Below are positions 42,742 to 52,550 of a stretch of DNA of 64,000 bases, piece after piece. Positions within the stretch are counted from its first letter, which is position 1; each line of letters opens with the position of its first letter. The position numbers and the translations under genes are program-made. The notes below the pieces were generated by a model. The model was not told the DNA's origin, made no database searches, and saw only the letters and a list, made by a program, of their open reading frames with translations. The DNA comes from Myceligenerans pegani (GTDB lineage Bacteria > Actinomycetota > Actinomycetes > Actinomycetales > Cellulomonadaceae). Where the stretch lies: positions 31,391 to 95,390 of the forward strand of contig NZ_JADBGR010000102.1 of assembly GCF_014892515.1 (NCBI RefSeq). Direction: 5' to 3'.

Positions 42742-45600
42742 TCAGGCCAGACGCCAGGGGAGCCGGGCATCGACGACGAACCCTCCAGACGCAGGCCCCG
42801 CAGAGAGGGTCCCGCCGATACTCTCCGCGCGCTCGATCATCCCCGTGATCCCTGAGTGTGGACGGGGAGCGCCGGAGACGTTGTCGGGCAGCGGGTTGTT
42901 GACGACTATGGTCACGCCGGTGTTCGGACTGCCGCGAAGCGTGATGTTGACGGGCAGACCGGTGGCGTGCTTGATGGCGTTGGTGACCGCCTCCTGCACG
43001 ATGCGGTAGCAGGCGCGAGTCAGCGTCCGGTCCGCGGTGTGCCCCTCGGAGACGACAATGGTGCTCGTGATGCGGGCACCCTGCTCCTTGAGTCCGTTGA
43101 GCAGGGCGGTGAGATCGGCGAACGAGACATCGGCGAGTCCGTCAGCACCGGTTCGGAGCGTGGTCAGGAGGTCCTGGAGCTCGGCGCCGGCCTGACGAGC
43201 TGCTGCCCGGATCCGCGCAGTGAACTCGTGGACCGCGGGGGAGTCGGACACGATCTCCATGGCAGAGGCCTGGAGCGCGATCTGGGCGAGGGAGTGACCG
43301 ACGGTGTCGTGAACTTCCCGGGCGAGCGCTGCGCGCTCCTCCTGCGGCGTGGCCGTTACAACTCCGATGGCTGGCGTGGCGGTGGACCGGGACCGCGGCT
43401 CCGGGAGCATGTCGCTCGCGTCGCCCTGGCAGATTATGGAGAGCCGGTCCCTAGCGCGCGTCGTGGCCACGTATAGCAACGACCGCTCACGCTGCTGAAC
43501 GTCAGGTCGGTCGCCCTCGGGCAGCCGGTCGAGGGAGCGCGTGGCACCTGTGGCCGCATCGAGGACCACGACGTTGCGGAACTCCATTCCCTTGGAGCGG
43601 TGCATGGTCATCACGACCACCCGACCGCCGCCCGGCATATCCTTCGCGCCGACATGCTGGACCGGCAGATCGTCGCGGAGAAGCCGCTGATGAAGGGCCG
43701 TGGCCTCGTTCCCCGTGCGGACCAGGGCGGCGATGGTCTCGGGCGGAACGCCATCGGCGAGCCAGTCACGGACCGTCCGCGCGGTTGCGCCATACGCCTC
43801 GGCCGCCGTGGCGTGCCGGGAGAACGCGGGCACAGGGCCGGACCGTGCCGAGCGCAGTCCACTGTCGGCGATCGCGTCGTCCTCCAGGTCGACGAACTCG
43901 TGACCGGCGAGGACGCTGCTCGCGTAGTCGAGGTTCTGGGCGGTCGTGCGGTAGTTGAGGGCGAGGCGGCGGGAACGGCCGGTCACGTGGATGTCGTACC
44001 GCGCCAGGACGGTCCGGGGCACGTAGATGCGCTGCTGGGAGTCCTCGGCGACGAACAGATCGTCGGGCCCCGGGGCGCTGAGCGCTCGGAGCAGCAGCAA
44101 GCGGGCCGGGGTGAGGTCCTGTGCCTCGTCGACCAGGACGTGGTCCGCCACCCGACGTCCGGCCGCCCTGGCGGTCGCGTCGAGCGCGATGGCGGTGAGC
44201 ATCGACTTCTCGTCGTAGTCAGTGGTGCCTTCCTCGGCTGCCAGGGCGCGGTAGGTCTCCACGACTGTCCAGACCCCGGCCCGCTGCGCCCGCCCCAGGG
44301 CGACTCCCCGGCCTTGGCGGCGAGCGCGCAGGTAGGCATCGCGTGTTGTGATCCTCTGGGGCACGACGACGTAGGCGTATTCCGACTCGAGGAAGTCGGT
44401 GCTGCGTAGTGCCTCGGGCAGGTCGTCGCCGGACCTCCGCAGCGCTCTGGCCCAGACATCCTGCGTGGAAGTGGCGGGCACGAGGCCCGCCCGCGGGGCA
44501 CCGAAGAGTATTCGGGCTGCGTCTTCGAAGTCGAGTCCGTGACCGGCGGCTTTGGCGACCAGGTGCCACGCGACCGCGTCGACCGTTCCGACATGGATCC
44601 CGCGCTCGCCTGGACTCTTTGCCAGGACGACGCCCTTGTCGAGGATCAAGAGGTTCGTCTTCAGCGTCGCGGCGAGCGTCTTGTTGTACGTCGTCAGGAC
44701 GATCCGCGCCGCGGGGTTCCTACGCTGCAGCAATCGGGCACGGTGCAGCAGTACGACGGTCTTGCCGGTCCCTGCCCCTCCCGAGAGTCGGAACGCTCCC
44801 GAGGTCCTGGCTGCCGCGTGTTCCCGTTGTTGTGGGTGGAGGAAGACACGCCAGCGCGCAAAGCTGCCGTCGATCGCCGCCCGCAGGTCGTCGTCTTCTT
44901 CGAAGTAGGTGAACTCCATCCGGGACGTCGGGTGGTCGAGAGCGCGGATCAGGTCGTCGTCCGTGTCCTGGTGCGTCCCGCCGGGCACCGGGCGGACGCG
45001 GTAGGCAGCTCGGACTTCCGGGACGGTCTTACCGTCGGCGAGCCACAGGAGTGCGTCGGTCTGGAAGGCGGACGGTGCCGCTATCGCAACCTCCAGGAGC
45101 CGGTCGGGACTGGTTGCGACGAGCGCCTCGTGGGCGGTCAACGGTGCGATCCCCAGGTCGATCAGGTCTTCGAAGGTGACACCGTGGGCCTGGAGGACCG
45201 GGACGACCGATGACTCGGCCACGGCGTGCGAGTTGTGGTCGGGGACCCCTGTTGCGACAGCACCGGCCTGGTCGACGCGGATCACCTCAGCCCCGCTGGT
45301 CTGTGCGTTGCGCTGCAGGACCACGTTCCGCGCATACCTGATCGCCTTGTCGTGCTGGTACGTGCCCAGGTAGATGTACCGCGTCTCGCTGTCCGAGCCG
45401 GTGAGCTTGATCAGGACGGCACGCCACCCGTCGTTGACGCGGCCGGTCCTGGCACGGCGGTCGGCAGCTTGCTTCATCGGCTCGATGTGCAGTCCGGGGT
45501 TGGTGTCGTTCCTCCGGAGCTTCTCGATGAAGGCCCAGGCATGGGAGCGCAAGCTGCCGTCGAGAGAGGGGATGTCGGACGGGATGATCACCTGGGGCAC
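42742..45600 (-). CDS. UvrD-like helicase fused to a histidine kinase
   Basis: 952 aa in one uninterrupted frame. Residues ~10-95 resemble a RelE/ParE-type toxin fold (WAFIEKLRRN, GWRAVLIKL, YIYLGTYQHDKAIRYA). Residues ~250-725 are an SF1 UvrD helicase: Walker A GGAGTGKT (274-281), motif II VLVDEAQD (488-495), NYR (549-551), TMHRSKGMEF and a VATTRAR end. Residues ~752-952 are a NarL-type kinase: HisKA_3 REVHDTVGHS with His764, N box QEAVTNAIKHA (869-879) and the GITGMIERAESIGG segment. It reads away from the island core; its ligand and target are unknown. A kinase on a helicase suggests sensing of DNA or translocation. Confidence 0.88.
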   Translation of the reverse strand: MPQVIIPSDIPSLDGSLRSHAWAFIEKLRRNDTNPGLHIEPMKQAADRRARTGRVNDGWRAVLIKLTGSDSETRYIYLGTYQHDKAIRYARNVVLQRNAQTSGAEVIRVDQAGAVATGVPDHNSHAVAESSVVPVLQAHGVTFEDLIDLGIAPLTAHEALVATSPDRLLEVAIAAPSAFQTDALLWLADGKTVPEVRAAYRVRPVPGGTHQDTDDDLIRALDHPTSRMEFTYFEEDDDLRAAIDGSFARWRVFLHPQQREHAAARTSGAFRLSGGAGTGKTVVLLHRARLLQRRNPAARIVLTTYNKTLAATLKTNLLILDKGVVLAKSPGERGIHVGTVDAVAWHLVAKAAGHGLDFEDAARILFGAPRAGLVPATSTQDVWARALRRSGDDLPEALRSTDFLESEYAYVVVPQRITTRDAYLRARRQGRGVALGRAQRAGVWTVVETYRALAAEEGTTDYDEKSMLTAIALDATARAAGRRVADHVLVDEAQDLTPARLLLLRALSAPGPDDLFVAEDSQQRIYVPRTVLARYDIHVTGRSRRLALNYRTTAQNLDYASSVLAGHEFVDLEDDAIADSGLRSARSGPVPAFSRHATAAEAYGATARTVRDWLADGVPPETIAALVRTGNEATALHQRLLRDDLPVQHVGAKDMPGGGRVVVMTMHRSKGMEFRNVVVLDAATGATRSLDRLPEGDRPDVQQRERSLLYVATTRARDRLSIICQGDASDMLPEPRSRSTATPAIGVVTATPQEERAALAREVHDTVGHSLAQIALQASAMEIVSDSPAVHEFTARIRAAARQAGAELQDLLTTLRTGADGLADVSFADLTALLNGLKEQGARITSTIVVSEGHTADRTLTRACYRIVQEAVTNAIKHATGLPVNITLRGSPNTGVTIVVNNPLPDNVSGAPRPHSGITGMIERAESIGGTLSAGPASGGFVVDARLPWRLA

Positions 45601-45975
45601 AGGTCGAGATTAGTTGTCCGAGGGCGTTCACACCTGGGCCTTCGCCCCGTGTCGTCATCGATCGTGTGGTGCCCGACGGCGTCCGGCGCGCTGTGACGTC
45701 AAGCCGCTCTCTGGCTGGGTGACGCCCGGTCACCTGCAGAGAGGTGCTACCTGATCTGGTGACCCGCGATCACCGGATCGGATGATGTCAGGACCTCCAA
45801 TGTTGCGAGAGAGTCGTCCTCGAGGTCGTGAGAGGCTCCGCGCCATCCGAAAGGCGCGGGATGGTACGGCGGGGTTTATCACCCGGGTGAACTGTGTACT
45901 TGCTTCACCTACGACCTCCTTTGTCTGAGAGAGTTTCATATGGGACGGAACATCGACCGGGAGGCCGTGAGGTAG
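45601..45975. promoter_or_regulatory. divergent control region of the defence island
   Basis: 375 bp with no gene. Three related dyads are present: GGTGAC-N5-GTCACC at 45717-45733, GGTGAC-N5-ATCACC at 45757-45773 (exactly 40 bp apart), and the perfect 12-bp palindrome TCACCCGGGTGA at 45879-45890. A CCGCGCC/GGCGCGG hairpin is at 45838-45859. The region should hold promoters of both the helicase-kinase and the sacsin-helicase gene; the dyads are candidate sites for the island's response regulator. Confidence 0.6.
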
Positions 45976-48900
45976 ATGCAGGTGTGGCAGCGGGGCGAGA
46001 GTTCTCTCGCGAGCGTCGTGGCCGAGCAGACGGAGACGTGTCTCGCCGTCTACAGGGAGGACCCGAGCCGGGTCGAGCAGGACGCGAACAACGAGCTCCG
46101 GATCTCCGAGGGTGGGTACAACAACCGCCAGTTGGAGGAGACCGTCCAGAATGCGGTGGACGCTGCCCGCCATGGTGGCGGTCGGATCGAGCTCCGACTG
46201 ACGACCGACACACTGTACGTGGCGAATGACGGGGAGCCGTTCAGCGCAGACGGCGTCAACGCGCTCCTGGGCTCCGACCTCTCCCGCAAGGAGGGCGACA
46301 GCATCGGTCGGTTCGGCATCGGGTTCAAGTCAGTGCTCGCGATCTCGGACTGCCCGAGAGTCTTCAGCCGGTCGGTGTCCTTCGGCTTCGACAAGGCCTG
46401 GGCCGAGTCCACACTGCGTGGGTATGGGTTCGTCTCGCCGCGTTACCCGATGATGCGGATCGCACAGGTGCTGGACCCGCAGGTCCACGCGGCTGCTGAC
46501 CCGCACCTGAAGGAGCTGATGGATTGGGCGAGCACCGCGGTGGTGCTCCCGCTGTCGGCCGGGTACGTCGGCGTGAGCAGGCGCCTCATGGCGTTCCGCC
46601 CCGAGTTCGTCCTGTTCGCCTCCCACATCCGCGAGGCGCGGTTCCATGACTTGACGACCTGGGCCGCCCGGGGCGACGGCGATGTCGGGCACCCGGAGGC
46701 CACCGACTATGTCATCCGCCGGATCTCCAACGGCGACAGTACCGTCACGATCGAGGTCGGAGACTCGTCGGAGGTCTGGAGCCTCGCCGAGGCAGTGCAC
46801 CAGCCGAGCGCCAGGGCGCGAGCTGAGGCCGGGCGCGTCGCGGACCGGACAGACGTGCCGGTCCAGTACGCCACCAGGGTCCCGCCGACCACCGGCGTCG
46901 GACAGTTCTGGGCGTACTTCCCGACCCGCGAGTTCACGACCCTGTCCGGTCTTGTCAACGCGCCGTGGAAGCTCAGCGACGACCGTCTTGGCATCCTCGA
47001 CACGCCCTTCAACGAGGAAATCCTGACCTCGGTGTTGCCACGCCTGGTCGGTGAGGCGGTCCAGGTTTACGGGTCCACGGAGGACCCGGTCCGGATCCTC
47101 GACGCCCTCCCGGCGCGTGGCCGTGAGAACCGCAGTTGGGCCGACGAGACGATCAACGAGCCGGTGATCCAGCACATGCGGACCATCCCATCCGTGCCCG
47201 ACGGTACCGGCAGGCTGCGGAAGCCCGCAGAGCTCCGCTGGACCGGCTTCGTCGAGGAGGTCGAGCGCGGCTGGCTCCAGGAATGGGCGGAGCACCCTGC
47301 GGCACCGAAGGGCCGCTGGGTCCACTCGGGTGCCTACAGCACACAGGAGCGGCGTTCGAAGATCGAGCGGCTGATGTCGGGCAGGGCCGGTCGTGGCGTC
47401 GGCGGTGATGGATCGACGGCGTCGTCGATCGCGGAGTGGCTGGAGGATCTGGTCGCCGACGGGTCAGTGACGTCGTCGGCTGCCGCCATCCGGCTCGCTG
47501 CGCGGATCGCCCAGGACTCGCAGCGCATCGCTGATTCCGGGCGTCGCTCCCGGGCGATGCAGGGGGTCCTCGGCGCGCGCCTGATTCGGCTCGAGGACGG
47601 CGATTTCCGCAAGCCGGAGAAGGGCAGGGTCTTCGTGCGTCAGTCGGAGACCGACGCCGGTCACGACTTCGTCGATGCCGCGCTCGTGGAGGAGCCAGGC
47701 GTCAAGGATGCACTGGGGGTGCTCGGCATCGTGGTCTATGACCGCAGCGGCGAGCTCCGCGGCCTCTTCGCCCGTGCCAGGTCCCCCGAGGTCCAGAACG
47801 ACAAGGCGCTCCTGATGCAGACGTGGCAGAGGATCTGGCAGACCGTGCGCACAATCGAGGACGAGAACAAGGTTTACGAGCTCTTCGTTGAGGACTTCGG
47901 GGCCGGCCTGCTCGGTGCGGTCCGCATCCGTACGGCAGACGGTTCGTGGCGTGGCATCGCCGACGCGTATCTGGAGGGCCGCCTGGTCGCGCGGGGTACC
48001 GGCAGGGACCAGGACCGTCTGATCGACCCTGCGTTCCACTCCGACGGCGATGTTCGCGTGCTGCGTCGCATCGGTGCGGTCGACGAGCCGAGGTATCGGC
48101 CGAGCACGCCGCCGGAGCCCTGGCAAGGTGCGTACGAGGCCGTCGCGGTGGACCGGTTCATCAACGCGCAAAAGGGCTCGACGCCGCAGCGCGACCGGAT
48201 CGTCGCGGAGGGTTCGATGCCGCCGTGGCCCTTGGAGCCGCTCATCGGTATGTCCGCCGAAGCGCGTGCCGTCGCGACGGAATCCCTCCTCCGGCGAGGC
48301 ATGCCCACGCCGTGGACAGTCCACCACAGCACCAACTCCAGCTACGGTCGGCTGAACGTGCCCGCACCCGAGGTCTGGTTCCTCGCACGGCACGGGGCCT
48401 TCGACGTTCCAGGGTTTGGCATCCTTCCCCCGGGCGAGGTGTTCCAGGCGTCCGAGTCGGTGGACCCTGAAGTCTTCCCGACCGTCGACGTAAGCGACCC
48501 CTTCGCTGACAGACTCCGGCTCAGGACCGATCCCGATGACGACGGCCAGATGCCATCCGACGCCTGGAAGGCGCACGCCGCCCGGGCGGAGTCCTGGACC
48601 GGAAGCACGGCAGCGGACGCTCGTCGCGGCAAGCTCTACGGCTGGCTGCCGTTCAAGCTTCCGGACGAGCCACTGCCGCTGGTGGCACGGATCGGCGCGC
48701 GCTATCAGAAGGTCGCCCCGGAAAATATCGGTGTCACCACCGACCCCGCGGTCTACGAGTCGCTGATCGAGGCCCAGGTTCCGGCACTGCTGCTCGCAGA
48801 CGACGCGGACTGCGACAAGTTCGTCGAGGAGTGGGACGCCAAGCGGGGCAAGGATCTTCTGCAGGAGGAGGTCGTCACCATTACGGCAGGCGAGCCTGAG

Positions 48901-50766
48901 TACCTCCTGGACGTTTACCCACCGATGAAGCTCTTTGTCCCGGTCACGGAACACGAGGTCCAGATCCAGCCGTGCCGGAGCATCGAACGGCTCGTTGCCA
49001 CGCCGGAGGGCCAAAAGGGCCGACCGATCCCGCAGCGCCGGGACGGCGCGGTCGTCCACGTGACCGCGACGGACCCGGCGCAGGTTCTCGCACAGGTCTC
49101 CACCGCGCTCAACCTGAGCATGTCGGCCACCGACATTCGCAAGGTGTTCGACGGCATGGCGCGACAGAAGACCACGAGGCTCAGGGCAGAGGTCAGGAAG
49201 GCGAAGACCGACGGCGACCGCCTGCTCGTTGCCGTGGGTGTCGACGTGTTGCGCCGGAGCCTGCCCAAGCAGGTCCTCGACATCGTCGAGGGCCTGAGCG
49301 GCAAGGCGCCGCCGCACGAGATCGCGGCCCTTGCCTGCTCCGTGCACGGCGTCGGCATCCTCAGGCAGCCATCCATCCTGGCGGCGCTCCAGGAGAATGG
49401 CCTGGAGCCGCCGCGCGAGTGGACGGGCCGCAGTATGACGCGCCGCTGGGTCGAGGACCTCGGGTTCCCTACCGAGTGGGCCGGCTTCCAGGCGAACGCG
49501 CGCCCGGCGCAGGAGATGATCGACGGCCCTGCCGTACTCAAGCCCCTGCACGACTACCAGGTCAAGGTCACCGAACGGATCAAGAACCTCTTCCTGGGTA
49601 CCGGCTCCGATCGTGGCATGGTGGCGTTGCCGACTGGCGCTGGCAAGACGCGTGTTGCGGTCCAGGCCCTGGTCGACGGATTGCGCCAGGGCTACATTGC
49701 CGATGATGAACCCCTGGTCTGGATCGCGCAGACGGAGGAATTGTGCGAGCAAGCGGTTGAAACCTGGACCCACATCTGGCGTGCCGTCGGCCCCGAGACG
49801 GCCATGAACGTCGGGCGGCTCTGGGGGAGCAACTCAGTGGTCGAGGATCCGTCGTCATTCCAGCTCGTCGTGGCGGGCATCGACAAGCTGCGCAGCGTCT
49901 CGGAGCGGGAGCCTGAGAAGTACGAGTGGCTGCGTGGTCCCTCAGTGGTGATCATCGACGAGGCGCACACTTCGGTCACCTCCGAGTACACCAAGGCACT
50001 CGAGTGGCTCGGCAGGAGCGGGCGCACCCGCAAGGTCAGCCAGCGCCGCCCATTGATCGGTCTTACAGCAACCCCGTTCCGCGGCAGGTCCGAGCGCGAG
50101 ACCGGGCGACTCGTGAGTCGGTACGGCAGCAACCGGCTCGACACCGGCGCCTTCGCCGACCCGGACAACCCCTACCTGGAGCTCCAGGGCATGGGCGTGC
50201 TTGCCCGGGTCCGTCAGCAGATCCTCGACGGCGTGAAAGTGACGCTGACCAGCCAGGAGATCGCGGACATCGAGAAGGCTCCCAAGCTTCCTCCCAGCGT
50301 TACGGAACGATTGGGTGACGACAACGACCGCACGCTGCGCATCGTGGATCACATCGCCTCCCAGCCCGAGGACTGGACCATGCTCGTGTTCGCTTCGTCC
50401 GTCGAGAACTCCCGCACGCTCGCCGCGCTGCTATCGCGCCGCGGCGTCCCGGCGGTATCCATCTCCGCCAACACCGAGGCCGCCGCCAGGCGGCACTACG
50501 TCAAGCAGTTCAGGGACGGAAAAATCCGCGTGATTACCAACTACGGCGTGCTCACCCAGGGCTTCGATGCGCCGAAGGTGCAGGCCGTCTATGTCACACG
50601 CCCGACGTTCAGCCCTAACGTCTACCAGCAGATGATCGGACGCGGGCTCCGCGGTCGGTTGAACGGCGGGTCCGAGGAGGTCACGATCGTGAACGTGCAG
50701 GACAACTTCACGCAGTTCGGCGACCTGCTCGCCTTCAACCAGTTCGAGTACCTTTGGCGGCGGTGA
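45976..50766 (+). CDS. sacsin-type ATPase fused to SF2 DEAH helicase
   Basis: 1596 aa. The N terminus is a GHKL ATPase of the sacsin/Hsp90 type: N box EETVQNAVDAA (54-64), NDGEPF (84-89), GRFGIGFKS (111-119). About 1000 residues of unassigned sequence follow. The C-terminal part is an SF2 helicase: Walker A PTGAGKT (1219-1225), DEAH box IIDEAH (1326-1331), SATP-like LTATPFRG, and motif VI QMIGRGLRGR. It probably remodels DNA or protein-DNA complexes during phage attack. First gene of the rightward operon; its stop overlaps the next start. Confidence 0.85.
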   Translation: MQVWQRGESSLASVVAEQTETCLAVYREDPSRVEQDANNELRISEGGYNNRQLEETVQNAVDAARHGGGRIELRLTTDTLYVANDGEPFSADGVNALLGSDLSRKEGDSIGRFGIGFKSVLAISDCPRVFSRSVSFGFDKAWAESTLRGYGFVSPRYPMMRIAQVLDPQVHAAADPHLKELMDWASTAVVLPLSAGYVGVSRRLMAFRPEFVLFASHIREARFHDLTTWAARGDGDVGHPEATDYVIRRISNGDSTVTIEVGDSSEVWSLAEAVHQPSARARAEAGRVADRTDVPVQYATRVPPTTGVGQFWAYFPTREFTTLSGLVNAPWKLSDDRLGILDTPFNEEILTSVLPRLVGEAVQVYGSTEDPVRILDALPARGRENRSWADETINEPVIQHMRTIPSVPDGTGRLRKPAELRWTGFVEEVERGWLQEWAEHPAAPKGRWVHSGAYSTQERRSKIERLMSGRAGRGVGGDGSTASSIAEWLEDLVADGSVTSSAAAIRLAARIAQDSQRIADSGRRSRAMQGVLGARLIRLEDGDFRKPEKGRVFVRQSETDAGHDFVDAALVEEPGVKDALGVLGIVVYDRSGELRGLFARARSPEVQNDKALLMQTWQRIWQTVRTIEDENKVYELFVEDFGAGLLGAVRIRTADGSWRGIADAYLEGRLVARGTGRDQDRLIDPAFHSDGDVRVLRRIGAVDEPRYRPSTPPEPWQGAYEAVAVDRFINAQKGSTPQRDRIVAEGSMPPWPLEPLIGMSAEARAVATESLLRRGMPTPWTVHHSTNSSYGRLNVPAPEVWFLARHGAFDVPGFGILPPGEVFQASESVDPEVFPTVDVSDPFADRLRLRTDPDDDGQMPSDAWKAHAARAESWTGSTAADARRGKLYGWLPFKLPDEPLPLVARIGARYQKVAPENIGVTTDPAVYESLIEAQVPALLLADDADCDKFVEEWDAKRGKDLLQEEVVTITAGEPEYLLDVYPPMKLFVPVTEHEVQIQPCRSIERLVATPEGQKGRPIPQRRDGAVVHVTATDPAQVLAQVSTALNLSMSATDIRKVFDGMARQKTTRLRAEVRKAKTDGDRLLVAVGVDVLRRSLPKQVLDIVEGLSGKAPPHEIAALACSVHGVGILRQPSILAALQENGLEPPREWTGRSMTRRWVEDLGFPTEWAGFQANARPAQEMIDGPAVLKPLHDYQVKVTERIKNLFLGTGSDRGMVALPTGAGKTRVAVQALVDGLRQGYIADDEPLVWIAQTEELCEQAVETWTHIWRAVGPETAMNVGRLWGSNSVVEDPSSFQLVVAGIDKLRSVSEREPEKYEWLRGPSVVIIDEAHTSVTSEYTKALEWLGRSGRTRKVSQRRPLIGLTATPFRGRSERETGRLVSRYGSNRLDTGAFADPDNPYLELQGMGVLARVRQQILDGVKVTLTSQEIADIEKAPKLPPSVTERLGDDNDRTLRIVDHIASQPEDWTMLVFASSVENSRTLAALLSRRGVPAVSISANTEAAARRHYVKQFRDGKIRVITNYGVLTQGFDAPKVQAVYVTRPTFSPNVYQQMIGRGLRGRLNGGSEEVTIVNVQDNFTQFGDLLAFNQFEYLWRR

Positions 50767-52550
50767 CTGGGGTGACCGACCTGGACCCGAGCCAGCTCGC
50801 GGCGATCGAGATCGCCGCTGAGACCCGACAGGTAGTCGTCTCCGGACCCGGTTCGGGCAAGACCGAGGTCGTCGCGGCCCTCGTCGAGCACCTGATCGAG
50901 GAGGAGGACCTCGAGCCGTCGACCGAGATCCTCGTGATCAGCTTCTCGAACGCCGCGGTCAACGCGGCGACGGGGCGCCTCGCCGGCAAGGGCATGGACC
51001 CCGTGACGGTGCAGACCATGGACTCGCTCGCGCTGGAGATTCTCCGCGACGTCTCCGATGTCGACCCGGCCGGTCTTTCCTTCGATGCTCGGGTCCGGGA
51101 AGCGACTCGGATCCTTCGCGACGATGGCTGGGACCGGCTGGAGGATGTGCGACACCTCGTCGTGGACGAGACCCAGGACATCGTGGGTCTGCGAGCGGAC
51201 TTCCTGCTCGCCGTCCTTGATGTCGTGGATGACGACGCTGGGTTCAGCCTGCTCGGGGACCTCGCCCAGGCCATCTACGACTTCCAACTCGACCACCGGT
51301 CGAACATGACCACCTCCGCGGACCTGCTGGCGCTAGCCGCGAGCAAAGGGGACGTCGAACAGAAGGCCCTGACGGGGCAGTACCGTGCCCGCACCCGGGA
51401 CGCCGTGGGCGCGGCACGACTCCGCGAGGCCGTCTTGACTGGCAGCGATGAGCTCGACGACTTCGAGGCGGAGATCGTCCACGCTGGCACTGTTCCCGAC
51501 ATCGTCCGGCTCGCCCAGGCGTGGAACGGCACCACCGCCTTCCTCACGGCGACCAACGGACAGGCGATGCTCGTCGCCCGGGAGATCGCCGAGGCGGGCG
51601 GCGCGGTACGGCTTCGACGACGGGCGGATCAGCGCGTCCTGGCGAGGTGGGTCGCCGACGCGCTCGCGGACTGGGGGCCGGCGTCCATCCAACGCGACGA
51701 GTTGTTCGAGCGGCTCGGTCCGCTTGACGTCCATCACGACCCCGCGGACCTGTGGCGGGCGCTGCGGACGGTGGCAGGGTCGCGCGGCAACGAGCTCGAC
51801 GTCGGCCGCCTGGCGCGGAGGCTTGCAGGCGCCCGACCGCTCCCGCCCCAGGTCATCCACCAGCAGGACGACGGCCTGATCGTGTCGACCGTCCACCGGG
51901 CGAAGGGGCTGGAGTTCGACAACGTCGTGCTCGTCGACTTCGTCAGGTACGGGAAGCAGGGGGACCGCGACCTCGATGCAGGACGCCGCGAACGCTTCGT
52001 GGCTCTGACCCGCGCCCGCGACCGGATCGTCCGCGTGGACGGGCCTCGCGGCAAGGCCTTCCTATGGGGGGAGCGCTGGTACCTCGCTGGCCGGACGAAG
52101 GGGCAAACGTTCGGTTTCGAGCTCGGGACCGGCGACCTGGACAAGACGGCCCCGCTGGGCGAAGACCTCGCAGCGACGCAGCAGCACATCGCGACGAAGG
52201 TTCGGCCAGGCGATGCCCTGGAACTCGTTCTTGACCCGCGACGATCCACGCTTTGGGTCCCGACGTACACGTTGCTGCACGCCGGGGTCGTCGTCGGACA
52301 AACGAACGAGACGTTCGGCGCGGCCTTCGCGGCACGCATCAAGCCGGCTGAGACACGAAAGAAGGATCTGCTCCCTTGGCCGAAGCTCTTGGGCGCTCGA
52401 GTTGAGGACGTCGTGACCGTCGTTGGTGAGCCAGCTCGGGATGGTGTCGGACGTCGCGGCTTGTGGCTCGGTGTGACGGCCGCGGGAATGCTCGACGTGC
52501 GATGGCGGACGCTCGACCCGCAGTGGAGAACGGAGAACGGCGATGACTGA
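50763..52550 (+). CDS. UvrD/Rep-like SF1 helicase
   Basis: 595 aa from GTG 50763, whose GTGA overlaps the upstream stop. Walker A SGPGSGKT (27-34), motif II HLVVDETQD, QYRARTRD as motif IV-like, STVHRAKGLEFDNVVL and FVALTRARDR near residue 425. The helicase core is shorter than UvrD and is followed by ~150 residues with no known domain. It sits between the sacsin-helicase and DrmA, so it is probably part of the same defence complex. Overlaps drmA by 8 bp. Confidence 0.85.
   Translation: MTGVTDLDPSQLAAIEIAAETRQVVVSGPGSGKTEVVAALVEHLIEEEDLEPSTEILVISFSNAAVNAATGRLAGKGMDPVTVQTMDSLALEILRDVSDVDPAGLSFDARVREATRILRDDGWDRLEDVRHLVVDETQDIVGLRADFLLAVLDVVDDDAGFSLLGDLAQAIYDFQLDHRSNMTTSADLLALAASKGDVEQKALTGQYRARTRDAVGAARLREAVLTGSDELDDFEAEIVHAGTVPDIVRLAQAWNGTTAFLTATNGQAMLVAREIAEAGGAVRLRRRADQRVLARWVADALADWGPASIQRDELFERLGPLDVHHDPADLWRALRTVAGSRGNELDVGRLARRLAGARPLPPQVIHQQDDGLIVSTVHRAKGLEFDNVVLVDFVRYGKQGDRDLDAGRRERFVALTRARDRIVRVDGPRGKAFLWGERWYLAGRTKGQTFGFELGTGDLDKTAPLGEDLAATQQHIATKVRPGDALELVLDPRRSTLWVPTYTLLHAGVVVGQTNETFGAAFAARIKPAETRKKDLLPWPKLLGARVEDVVTVVGEPARDGVGRRGLWLGVTAAGMLDVRWRTLDPQWRTENGDD

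Noticed and set aside
42433..42855. Open frames in the gap between DinB and the helicase-kinase gene
   Set aside because: No ribosome site, no similarity, and they overlap neighbouring genes in other frames.
42742..45600. Helicase-kinase as an artefact of two adjacent genes
   Set aside because: The frame is continuous across the join, and no stop, start or ribosome site is seen in the linker.
47464..49773. 769-aa minus-strand frame
   Set aside because: It is the antisense shadow of the sacsin-helicase gene with high-GC codon bias; no domains.
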